From Thereva unica (Eukaryota; Arthropoda; Insecta; Diptera; Therevidae): a stretch of DNA of 64,000 nt. The translations under genes and the position numbers were made by a program. Shown here in pieces: positions 42,728 through 52,535 of this stretch. The stretch lies in assembly GCA_949987705.1 (NCBI GenBank), contig CATLJY010000158.1, positions 1 through 64,000 of the forward strand, given 5' to 3'. The notes below the pieces were generated by a model, which was given only the letters and a program-made list of their open reading frames with translations, made no database searches and had not been told where the DNA came from. Within the stretch, counting starts at the first letter, position 1, and the number at the start of each line of letters is the position of its first letter.

Positions 42728-43160
42728 CTGAAATTTATAAATACACTTAAATGAAGTTGGAGGGAAGTTCGTGGATTTCGAATCGTTGCATAACCTCAGG
42801 CGAATTAAAATTAGGAAAAATATATATATAAAAAAAAGTGAGGTTATGCCGATAAAAATTAAACAGATATTATTTTATGCACTGCCGCCTTGCACATAAA
42901 AAAAAGAAAAAAGAAAATAAAAAGATAAAAAATTAAAATTGCAAAATGGTGGTTACTGATATTAAACAACAACAACAACAAAAAACAAATGAAAACACCA
43001 TCACAATGAAAAGAAAAAAAACCACAGATGCAAAATAAATAACCACGAAAAACAGGACCTATAGCAAAATAAAATCACTAAATCACTGATTTCACAAAAA
43101 TAAAATAACGAAAAACACAAAATCTATTAAAAACTAATAAAAAACGCGGACGGCACCAAC
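42728..43160 (-). promoter_or_regulatory. LINE A 5' UTR with probable internal promoter region
   Basis: A-rich, with (CAA)n at 42968-42982, between the ORF1 start and the resumption of BEL coding sequence. LINEs of this type use an internal promoter here; I did not recognise a specific core element. The exact 5' base is uncertain by about 10 bp. Confidence 0.5.
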
Positions 43161-43830
43161 GACACTTGACACTTAATAGCGGTGTTGTTAACATTATTGC
43201 CTTAGAAGTTCCATTAATATGTGCGGATATATTACCGGTGCCCGACAGTGATAATAAAAAATTAAGAAGTTTCAAGTTAGCGGACATCGTGGTGAGCGAG
43301 GAAAATTATTTAAGCGGAATCAATTTATTAATAGGCCAAGATAACTATTTGAAATTTAGCAAATCGGAGACAACATATTTAACAAATGATTTGACTGCAG
43401 TGAAAACATTTTTTGGATGGACTGTGCAAGGAAAATCTGAATGTAAACAAAATAGTGAAAACAATAGCACGTGTGCCTTTCTAGTTAGTGAGAACTGTGA
43501 TTTCGATGTGTCAAAATTTTGGAAATTAGAGCAAGTAGGAATTATTAATTCGGTTGAAGAAGATAGTAATTTAAACATCTGTGACACAGTTGGTAAAATA
43601 AAACAAAATAAAGAAGGCAGATATGAAGTGTGCGTGCCGTGGAAGATAGCACAGTTAAGTGATAACAAAGGTGTCGCGATGCAGCGTCTGCAAAGTCTAT
43701 TGAGGCGCTTGATGAAAAACACTGAGAAGTTAGATAATTACGATAAAGGCATGAGAGAACTTTTGCAGACAGGCGTTGCCGAGAAAGCTCCCATAAGAAT
43801 TAAAAGCAAAGCCTTCTACATTTACAAGCC
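43161..43830 (+). pseudogene. BEL/Pao protease end and RT start
   Basis: The open frame gives SGVVNIIALEVPLICADILPV (protease), INLLIGQDNYLKF and AVKTFFGWTVQGK (BEL-specific), then FWKLEQVGI and RYEVCVPWK … RLQSLLRRLMKN … YDKGMRELLQTGVAEKAPI, the N-terminal region of BEL RT. It starts exactly where LINE A ends, so it likely continues the protease at 32625. The homology stops near 43830, before the RT active site. Confidence 0.82.
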
Positions 43831-44815
43831 ATGCACAACAAAATCTCACACTCACATTCAAAGATTCATGGGACTTCAATTTCAAAGATTCATGGGACTT
43901 CGAAGTGTGGTTATGTGGTTTTTTTTTGGGAATAAATTCGGAAAATTACTTCTGCCTTCACCTTTTTACCGGATTGTTGACTTTTATTACGTTGATAATT
44001 GTAAAATAGAATTAATTAAAACAAAATTTTCTTGAAAGAATTTTATTAGGAACTTAAACGAAATCTCGAACACATCTTTCAAAATGTACACAAATGTTCT
44101 TTCTTATTTCGTTTCAATAACAAACAAAATAAATACAAGGAATCTTATTTAAACAAACGCACTAAAAAATTACTTAGATGGGACAGAACAATATTAAAAA
44201 CATTATAAAACTAATTTTGATTTCATTTTGGTGATGTTCGCTTCAAATCCGTTTTAGTTCCTTGATGTCTGTAATGTGTTCTGCACCTGTTTCAAGTATT
44301 ATTATACTCAGAAATAGTATTATTATACTCTCAGACAAACAAATTACCTTACATAGAAACACACAATATCCTGATGTTTGGATTCTCCAGTGCTTCACGA
44401 GATAAGACAAGCCGTTTAACCTTAAAAATACATATTGTATTCCTCTCAATTTCGTTTTTGCACAGTTCTGTTGCGAATTTATAACAACTTTCCTCGTAAA
44501 GGTATTTAATTAACAAAATCCACCTTAGAACTGTAAAATATATCGGTATATATTCTATTATGAAACCGAAAAATCTGCACGTTCTTTACCATTACAGCAC
44601 TGAAAAAATTACTTGCTAATTCCTTTTTAAGGTAAAGTCTCTTTTAATGCACGTATTCCTATTAATTAAACTAACTGCAACTTCATTATCTCAAAAAACG
44701 TTTTGATATAACTTGAGAATAAGACAGTCCTCCATAACCAACATATACATATATTCCGCAAATGGATTCTATTAACAACTTATAATTAAGTTGCTAATAT
44801 AAATTAGCACCTTAA
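43831..44815. other. Unassigned, AT-rich
   Basis: A 22-bp direct repeat (TCAAAGATTCATGGGACTTC) is at about 43859 and 43881. Otherwise no recognised coding or repeat content. BEL RT sequence expected here is absent. Confidence 0.45.
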
Positions 44816-47800
44816 TTCTTCTTCTTTGTGCCCCTTTAATCCCTCATGGGACATAGGGCGGAAACAGTTGCCCTCCAGCGGACTCTGTTTTGCGCGACAG
44901 CTCTCAGCTCTGACCAGGATCTCCCAGTTGTTGCGGCCTCTGCTAGTAGGGTCCTCCTCCACGTTGTTCTAGGTCTTCCAACTCGACGGGATCCTTGCGG
45001 GTTCCAGTCAAGGGCCTGTTTGGCTAGGTTTTCGTTATCGCGTCGCAAGGTGTGGCCTACCCAATTCCATTTCCTTCGCCTGATTTGGTCGTCTATCCTT
45101 TCTTGGCCGGCACGGCGCCATAGCTCTTCATTTGAAATTCTATCTTGCCAGCGGATTTTTAGGATACGACGCAGGCATCTGTTGATGAAGACTTGTAGGC
45201 GCCCTGTGATGAATTGGGTGACTTTCCATGTTTCGCAACCGTACAAAAGAACTGCCTTAACGTTAGAGTTGAACAGCCGCAATTTGGTGTTAGTTGAGAT
45301 CTCCGTTGATCTCCATATGCGGAACAGGCAAGCATATGCGCCTCGTGCTTTATTTATTCTGGAACTGACGTCTTCTTCTGCACCGCCATTTTCGGTAATA
45401 ATGCTACCGAGGTAGCAGAATTTATCTACCAGTTCCACGTCACGGTTATTCAGCGCAGTTCGTTCAAGTGTGTTTGCATTTATCCGCATTTCTTTGGTTT
45501 TGTTCGGATTCAGCCTTAAGCCTGCTAGACTACTTTCTGTTGCCAAATTGTTTAACATGTTTTTTAGCTCCTGATGTCTGTGGGCCAGCAAACAGATATC
45601 ATCCGCGTAGTCGAGGTCCTTAAGGCGATCTAGCAAACCCCATTGTATGCCGCCTGTTCTACTATCTAGAGCGCCGACAAGAATGTCATTTATTACTATA
45701 AGAAATAGTAATGGCGAAAGTAGACATCCTTGTCGTACTCCTGAATTCACTTCGAAGCTGTCGGATAATTTTCCATTATGGAGAACTCTGCATTTGGAAT
45801 TGTTGTAAAGGGCTTTTATCAATTCTATTATTTTATCAGGCAGTCCACGTCGCCGTAATGCCTGCCATATAAAGCTCCTATTAACCGAGTCGAACGCTTT
45901 CTCATAATCTACGAAAGCAAGGTAAAGGGGGGATCGGAATTCAGTAGACTGCTCTACTATGATTCTCAAGGTGTTAATATGGTCTATACATGAGCGGCCC
46001 TTCCTGAATCCGGCCTGCTGCCTTCTAAGCGTTCGGTCTACTGCCTCTCTTATCCTTGATAATATAACGTGGGACAGGATTTTACCCACAGTAGATAATA
46101 GACAGATGCCTCTCCAGTTGTCGCATATTGTTAGGTCCCCCTTTTTGGGTATTTTGACTATGATACCTTCCGTCCAATCCTCCGGAAAGGTACAGGTGTT
46201 CCATGCTATTTCCAGGATTGGCTGAAGCGCATCTGCTATGAGGCTTGAATCGGCTTTCAACAATTCTGGCGGGATGCCATCTTTTCCAGCTGCTTTACCA
46301 TTGGCCATCGCATGAATTGCGGTTACTATTTCCGTCTTGGATGGGGCCCGGGTGTTGATTCTTATCGGCTGTGCATTGTTGCTGTTTTCCTGAGGTTCTT
46401 GTGCAAGTGAACCATTCAGGGCGGCGAAGAAGTAATCTCTCCATCTTTGGAGTTGTTCCTCGTCGCTGCACAACAGCCTTCCATCCTCACTCTTAACGGC
46501 ATGTTTTTTAGTAGAGTGCTTTCCCGAGAGCTGTTTAGTAATTTGGTACAGCACTTTACTGTTGCCTGTGTTTGCCGCGTTTTCCGCTTTTTCTGCGAGC
46601 TCATTTATCTGCTGCCTTTTATCACGCCGCACACTTCTCTTTACTTCCCGGTGTAATTGGGAATATTCCCGTTCAAGTTGGTGACGTCTTTCCGGGTCGC
46701 TTGTAGAGTTTACGTTATTTTTGAGGGCCCTCCTGCGTTCTATTTTTTGCCAGGTAGTGTCCGAGATCCAATGTTGCATGTTTCTCTGGACATAACCGAC
46801 GCTCGTTTCCGCAGCCGTCAATATAGCGCCCTTTGTTCTACTCCACAGCTCTTCAATATTTGTGTCGTCAGAAACGGTTTGCTGGTTTAATATTTGCTGC
46901 AGGTTTCCAGCAAATTCTCGCTTTTTAGCGGTCTCCTGCAGAAGGTCAACGTTAAACCGTCTACGGTTTATAACATCGCGTTGAACGTTTCTGATTGCAG
47001 CGATTCTAAGGCGAATAGTTGCTACTACCAAATGGTGGTCGCTTCCAGTGTCCGCTCCCCTGAAGCTCCTGACATCCTCCAGAATGGTTCTCCATCTGCG
47101 GCTGACGGCCACGTGATCTATCTGATTTCTCGTTCTACCATCGGGTGATACCCAGGTCTCTTTGTGTATCTTCTTGTGGCAAAAGTAAGTTCCACCTACC
47201 ATGAGTTGATGGGAACTACAAAAGTCAACGAAAAGCTCACCATTGTTATTGGTAACCTGGCTTAGGCCTTGTTTTCCAATTGTTTGTTCAAGACCGGTGT
47301 TGTCGCGGCCGATTTGTGCGTTTAAGTCACCCATTAATACAATGATGTCTCCCCTTGGAATAGAGCGAAAAACCTCATTCAGTCGCATATAGAACTCGTC
47401 TTTGATGTCATCTTCTGCGTCTTCAGTTGGAGCATAGCATTGGACTACCGTAGTACTTCTTAGTCTGGTATGCAGGCGCACGGTAATAATCCTCTCAGAA
47501 ACTGGTGACCAGCTAATGAGGCTGGACCTGGCTTCTTTGGTGAGTATTACGCCAACGCCACTCCTACGGCTTTCAGTTTCATTTCTCCCAGAATATAAGA
47601 AGGATATGGGCAGATATGTTCCCCCGCATCGGGCCATCTGGTCTCGCTAAGTCCCATGATCTTGATTTTATATCGATTCATCTCGTTGAGGACTTCATCC
47701 AGCCGTCCCTCAGCAAGCATTGTTCTCACATTCCATGATCCGATTCGTGTCCTTGTTCGAAAAGCAAAGGTCGTCGTCGTGTTGTCCATCCGGTTCCGAG

Positions 47801-48083
47801 GCATTGTTTGCCGATTCGTAGCAATGGTGATTTTTATGGGAGCGGGTTGCTAACCCTCAGCCCAACCGACTTAAAGCTCTGTTTTGTGGCGCAGAGAGAT
47901 CGCCATTCGCCCGTCTCCCGTTAGCTCCTTCCGAAGAAGTACCCCAGAGGGCACCGCGGGGAGGTGGGATTAGGACTTGCTAACAGGTCTGCTAGGTGTT
48001 TGTATGCAGTGGATCTTCTCGGATTTTAATAGAAGTGACAAATCGGGTGTCACCACCTTCCGAGATCTTTGTTAGCCGTTCGC
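44816..48083 (-). mobile_element. RTE-like LINE, near full length
   Basis: One long ORF with endonuclease and RT, a short 3' end with an AAG-rich tail (44816-44830 read on -), and a 5' UTR of about 280 bp. At the 5' edge a BEL RT frame (RFLWYEEKP) begins immediately at 48085. The short 3' end, single ORF and GRPRTTW-type C-terminus fit the RTE/RTEX group. Confidence 0.82.
44836..47804 (-). pseudogene. RTE-like endonuclease-reverse transcriptase, one frameshift
   Basis: It starts MPRNRMDNTTTT at 47804. Endonuclease: GSWNVRTMLAEGRLDEVLNE, GLSETRW, VLMGDLNAQIGRDN, QIDHVAVSRRW, GSDHHLV. RT: AAGKDGIPPELLK, GFRKGRSCIDHI, VDYEKAFDSVNRS, NSGVRQGCLLSPLLF and the catalytic LDYADDICLLAHR (about 45600). 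C-terminus: WVGHTLRRDNENLAKQALDW … RVGRPRTTW. The only break I see is between the first about 60 codons and the remaining 933, at a run of five C on the + strand (47621-47625), where one base appears missing. Otherwise intact. Confidence 0.88.
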
Positions 48084-48084
48084 C

Positions 48085-48815
48085 CACTCACTCACATAGA
48101 TTCCTATGGTACGAGGAGAAGCCAGCGATAAATAAAAGTTTACCTCAAATTAAAGAGTACCGTATGAAGACTTACATTTAGTGTAACATGTGGCCCATTC
48201 TTATTAGCGGCTACTATACAGAAACATTTAGAAGGATGTGAGCCTAAATATGGATTAATTTGATGTCATTTTATATTGATGATTTAGTGCTAAGCGTAGA
48301 GACAGGGCCGGATTTATATATTGCGGGGCCCCAAGCACAACCTCGTGATGGGGCCCTCCAACAGTGATGATGAGCGCCACGGTATGCTGCTACTTTTTTC
48401 TTAGTAGCCATTGCTTTGAAAGTTTGATCGTAGTTACGTTTTGTTTTACATTTATTGTTTTAGACGGTTGTATATTTGATTCGCAAAAGAATATTATGAA
48501 AACATTATGGCCAAACAATTTTTTACTTCCCTTTTATCTAAAGACAAACCAAACAAAATATAAGTGGCGCGGGGCCCCCTGAGGGTAGGGGCCTCAAGCA
48601 TTTGCTTGTTTTGCTTGTTGGTAAATCCGGCACTGCGTAGAGAGTTTAGAACTAGGCCGAAAAATATTTTATGAGTCGGTTAATATAATGAAAGAAGCTC
48701 AAATGAATCTACGAAAGTGGAATAGTAATGATAAAGCTAAGGAAAGAGTTTGTTAAAAACGGATTAGAGCCAGTATTTGAGCAAAAGGTATTAGGTTATA
48801 GAAAAGGGAATTGAA
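48085..48815 (+). pseudogene. BEL/Pao reverse transcriptase, active-site part
   Basis: RFLWYEEKPAINKSLPQIKEYRMKTY, then after a 1-nt shift near 48178 FSVTCGPFLLAATIQKHL, then the catalytic block FYIDDLVLSVE, interrupted after the VE codons by a hAT MITE (48303-48635), then EAQMNLRKWNSN. This is the BEL/Pao RT palm in order. The YIDD box is intact; the copy is dead from interruptions. It continues the fragment ending at 43830 after a gap of about 100 codons. Confidence 0.85.
48303..48635. mobile_element. hAT-type MITE 2, 333 bp, exact 8-bp duplication
   Basis: Ends CAGGGCCGGATTTA and complement TAAATCCGGCACTG. CGTAGAGA flanks at 48295-48302 and 48636-48643. Subterminal GGGGCCCC-type blocks as in the MITE at 9267. 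No ORF. Confidence 0.9.
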
Positions 48816-48860
48816 TTTTGCCAATAGACCGACTAGTTTTTTCTTTTATTTGTTTTATTT

Positions 48861-48905
48861 GATACTTGCGCAACGTTTCGACCTCATCAAGGTCATCTTC
48901 AGGCT
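48861..48905 (-). ncRNA. Hammerhead ribozyme-like core in PLE terminal repeat
   Basis: On the - strand: CTGAAGA, then a stem GACCT/AGGTC around a short loop, then GAAAC, then a small TTG/CAA hairpin followed by GTA, a permitted cleavage triplet. This is the order of a minimal hammerhead, known from Penelope-like elements. Stem I pairing is not clear, so activity is doubtful. It is antisense to the PLE RT ORF, as expected if this terminal copy is inverted. Confidence 0.6.
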
Positions 48906-49160
48906 AAAAAATTACAGAATAAAATTGATGAAAACATATTCACTGACTTATTGACAATAAAATAATAAATTACCTAAAGCTATAGATCGGTCAATATAAC
49001 TCAAATATTCACACATCTTTGTCAAAATTATAGAAATCTCTATAGAGCTAAACTTAAAGCTGACTTAGTCATGGTTTTGCAAATATAAAAACTTTAAAAT
49101 AAAACAATTTTTGACACTGGTACAAAATTAAAAACAGTCGACAAGTTTCTTATCACAGAG

Positions 49161-49733
49161 GTGAACTTGGATGACAAAACTAAGATCATCAAGAATGTGG
49201 AGAATAGCATCAACAACATACCAGATGTGATTCAACGTGATGAGATACGTAACATTGTGGTCGAGGAGATCATCAAGGATAAACACAGGAAACAAAAACA
49301 TCTCCCTCAAGAACAAAAGCTCATCCAAAACCATCTGGAGAACACTAAGAAGTTTATCAAACAAAATGACATCATGTTCACCTCGGCTGACAAAGGAAAC
49401 GTCACGGTAGCAGTGGAAAAAACAACCTACAACACCAAGGTCAAATCTATGCTGTCGGATACTAATGTATATGAAAAATTGGATGCCAACCCTCTTAAGG
49501 ACATCACTAAGTGCCTCCAAAAATTGTGTTCTGACTGGAAGAAAAATAAGTACATCAACTACAGTACATTTGAGTATCTCCATGAAACGGATGGCAACTT
49601 ACCAAAGTTCTATGCGTTACCGAAGATCCACAAAAAAGATGTTCCTTTCAGACCAATAATTTCCTACATAGATTCCCCACTCCATCCTCTATCTAGATAT
49701 ATAACAAAGCTGATCACCAGTTCACAAATTTAG
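49161..49733 (+). pseudogene. PLE reverse transcriptase, N-terminal part
   Basis: Contains FTSADKGNVTVAVEKTTYNTK and, near the end, LPKFYALPKIHKKDVPFRPIIS, the N-terminal and finger motifs of Penelope RT. It stops at TAG just after the last RT motif, where the internal deletion joins. The next frame (about 49733-49960) reads FRNRIKQKRNF and a Thr/Pro tail without catalytic motifs. Confidence 0.8.
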
Positions 49734-50114
49734 GAACAGGATAAAACAAAAAAGGAACTTCATCAAAAATCTCTTCGAGAAGCAAAGACCATTTGAAACC
49801 AAGAGACGTACAGCACAAATGTCACCAATAGATGAAATCAAAGAATCTGCAATGCAAACATCATCAACAGAAGAACCAACAACATCAACAAAACCAACCC
49901 CAGTTCCGGTTGCAGTTCAGCTCCTGTGGCCTTCGTTACATTCGCTTCACACTGAGGAGAGAGGAGTAACATACAACAACAACAACTAACATAATTTAGT
50001 CTACTAACCCTTAGTAATTTCATCTTATTTGCATACAATTTCATATTATTTTTCATTCTTAATAATTTTAAAACAATGCATATAAATTCTTATACAATGC
50101 ATACAAATTCTCAT

Positions 50115-52290
50115 ACCTTATGAGCCCCAAAAACTGCCCAGTTCTTCTCCACCTTGGTTTAATAATGAACTCAGGCATTTAAAAAATCAGAAGAATAGAC
50201 TTTGGAAAACCTATTTAAAGAGAAAGGACTCTCCAAGTCGCAATTCATTTATCAATGGCTATAACAGATTTCGTTCACTCTCTTTTACTCTGTATCGTGA
50301 ACACCTTAGCAGCATGAGTGATAAAGTGTTTACTGATCCTAGGAACTTCTTTAAATTTGTCAACTCTAAGAAAAAAGTTGATAACTACCCCAATACTATG
50401 CAGCACACGAACTGGTCTAGTTCTGAGTCACTTGCGATTTGCAACATGTTTGCATCATTCTTTCATCAATCTTTTTTACCTTCCGACTTTCAGCCTAATG
50501 ACAATAATTTTCGTCACATTACCCCTAACCGAGAGCCTCATTTTTTACCTCTCTCAATTACCCTTGCTGATATCGTGAAACATATTGATGAACTCCCTTT
50601 CGACTTCACTTCGGGCCCTGACGGTATTCCACCTGCTGTCCTGAAGTCCTGTGTGGAGGTTCTCCAGTCTCCACTGAAAACCCTGTTTCAGAAATCCCTG
50701 GATAAAGGGTGCTTCCCTACGCTTTGGAAGAATTCGTTTATAATTCCTATTCACAAAAGTGGTAACAAAAACGAAATATCGAATTATAGACCAATTGCGA
50801 AGTTGTCTGTTATACCGAAGCTTTTCGAATCAGTTATCTATTCTGCGATCCCTCCGATCTGCAAGAGGCTTGTCTCAACGAATCAACATGGTTTTCTTGC
50901 AGGTCGTTCCACTACCAAAAATCTTCTTGAGTTCACTTCTTATGCTGTCGAGGGCTTCGTTTCTGGTTGTCAAACTGATTGCGTTTACACTGATTTTAGC
51001 AAGGCATTTGACAAGCTCTCCCATTCTATTATAATTCTCAAATTAAGAACGCTTGACTTTCCGCAAGCACTTCTGGTGTGGTTCCAGTCTTACTTAGCTG
51101 ACCGGACCTACCAAGTTCTTTTTCGAGGATCCAAATCAGTTCCCATCGAAGCATCATCCGGTATCCCTCAAGGAAGTCATCTTGGCCCTCTTCTCTTCAT
51201 TTTATCAATTGATGACATTGTTTCCTTGTTAAGACACTGTAGAATATTGATTTACGCTGATGACATCAAGTTATACCGTCACATTAAGAGTATTGAGGAT
51301 TGCAAACTTTTGCAAGCTGATCTTGACACCTTTTACTCTTGGTGTACTTATAACAACCTGGTTCTTAATATTAGTAAATGTGAAGTCATGACTTTTAGTA
51401 GGAGACGTGATCCTATAATTTTTAACTACACCTTTCTTAATGAAGGTGTCCCTCGTGTAAACTTTGTTAAAGATCTCGGGATTAGATTTGATAGTAAGCT
51501 GGATTTTTGCACTCACATCAACTATATCTCTTCTAGAGGTAGTTTAGTCCTGGGTTTTATAAAAAGGTGGTCCAAAGAATTTAACAAACCCTTGATTACT
51601 AAACACCTTTATATTTCTCTGGTCAGACCATTACTCGAATATGCGTCCCAGGTTTGGTCTCCTCACTACTCTGTGCATGTTAGAACTATTGAATCGGTCC
51701 AACGAAGGTTCGTTCGATTCGCACTGAATCATCTTCCTTGGGAAAGCCCATTAGTTCTTCCATCTTATGAATCTCGGCTCGGTTACTTAACTTAAGCTCT
51801 CTTCACAAGCGCCGTGAGGTGGCCGATGTTGTTTTTGTTCATCAGCTCCTTAATGGAAAGGTTGACTCAGGTTTTCTAGGTCGCCGTGCATCGTTTAGAG
51901 TGAGTCGTTACAATCTAAGAGGACCACCTCTCTTACAAATCAACTCTTCTAATACGAATTACGGCAGATTCGAACCTGTCAATCGCATGTTCATTAACGT
52001 GAACAACAATATTAATGTGTTTAACGTGAGTATTGGTAAAGATGTCCTTAAAAGGAGTCTTTTTAATCTCACGTGATTGCTTACATTTTATGTTGTTTGG
52101 TGGGTTACATGTTGGATGCCCTTACTTTATATTTTAATTTACGTTCAATCTCTTTTTAGAGATAGGATTTGTGTTCTTATTTACATGTTACTAATATTTT
52201 ATGTTTGCATGTCTCAGCTGAGCCACGGCAGTGGTAAATATTTCTCAGCCCTGCTGGGAAGTGTGCCTTCTGTGTTAGAAGGGAAACTCT
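50115..52290 (+). mobile_element. LINE family A copy, 5'-truncated
   Basis: Begins in the ORF2 linker (SSSPPWFNNELRHLKN) and runs to the complete 3' terminus (…CTTCTGTGTTAGAAGGGAAAC) followed by (TA)n. It lacks the 41-nt RT deletion present at 35856 and 39629, so it represents the undeleted family state. Confidence 0.88.
50124..52076 (+). pseudogene. LINE A reverse transcriptase, one frameshift
   Basis: Open from the linker through all RT blocks: GPDGIPPAVLK, NYRPIAKLSVIPKLFES, TDFSKAFDKLSHSII, SGIPQGSHLGPLLFILS, the catalytic LIYADDIKLY (about 51249) and CTHINYISSRGSL. A 1-nt loss near 51781 causes a stop at about 51793. The C-terminal part (MADVVFVHQLLNGK … VNRMFIN) is intact in the next frame to 52076. 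The endonuclease is missing by truncation. Confidence 0.88.
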
Positions 52291-52421
<131 letters not shown>

Positions 52422-52535
52422 GCCAAACAAGGCACACTTAAACTAGGTATACATATACTTAGATTAAAACATAGTGTACAGTCTTTTTCATATAACTACT
52501 GTTAGCTACTAAAAACCTACAATTGTCAGGAGGGG

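Larger units (their letters stand above)
34665..43160 (-). mobile_element. LINE family A, full-length insertion with 3,773-bp internal tandem duplication
   Basis: The 3' terminus (GAGTTTCCCTTCTAACAC, read on +) is at 34665, and the 5' UTR reaches about 43160, where a BEL protease frame resumes. Without the duplicated 3,773 bp the element would be about 4.7 kb. It holds ORF1 (zinc/coiled-coil plus RRM-like end), ORF2 (endonuclease, RT) and a 3' UTR. The ORFs carry lesions common to both duplicated parts, so it was inactive before duplicating. The clade is Jockey/CR1-group by motif style. Confidence 0.85.
48820..50114 (+). mobile_element. Penelope-like element (PLE), internally deleted
   Basis: A terminal block with the hammerhead-like motif (48861-48905) is followed by a Penelope RT N-terminal ORF (49161-49733) and then directly by a basic, Thr/Pro-rich tail. 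The RT catalytic core and the GIY-YIG endonuclease are missing. Borders are approximate. Confidence 0.7.

Noticed and set aside
43831..44815. Missing BEL RT segment hidden in this kilobase
   Set aside because: I looked in all frames for the LPHH, DIEK or SLND type motifs and saw none.
44846..45415. 189-codon plus-strand ORF
   Set aside because: Antisense to the RTE-like RT C-terminus; no recognisable domain.
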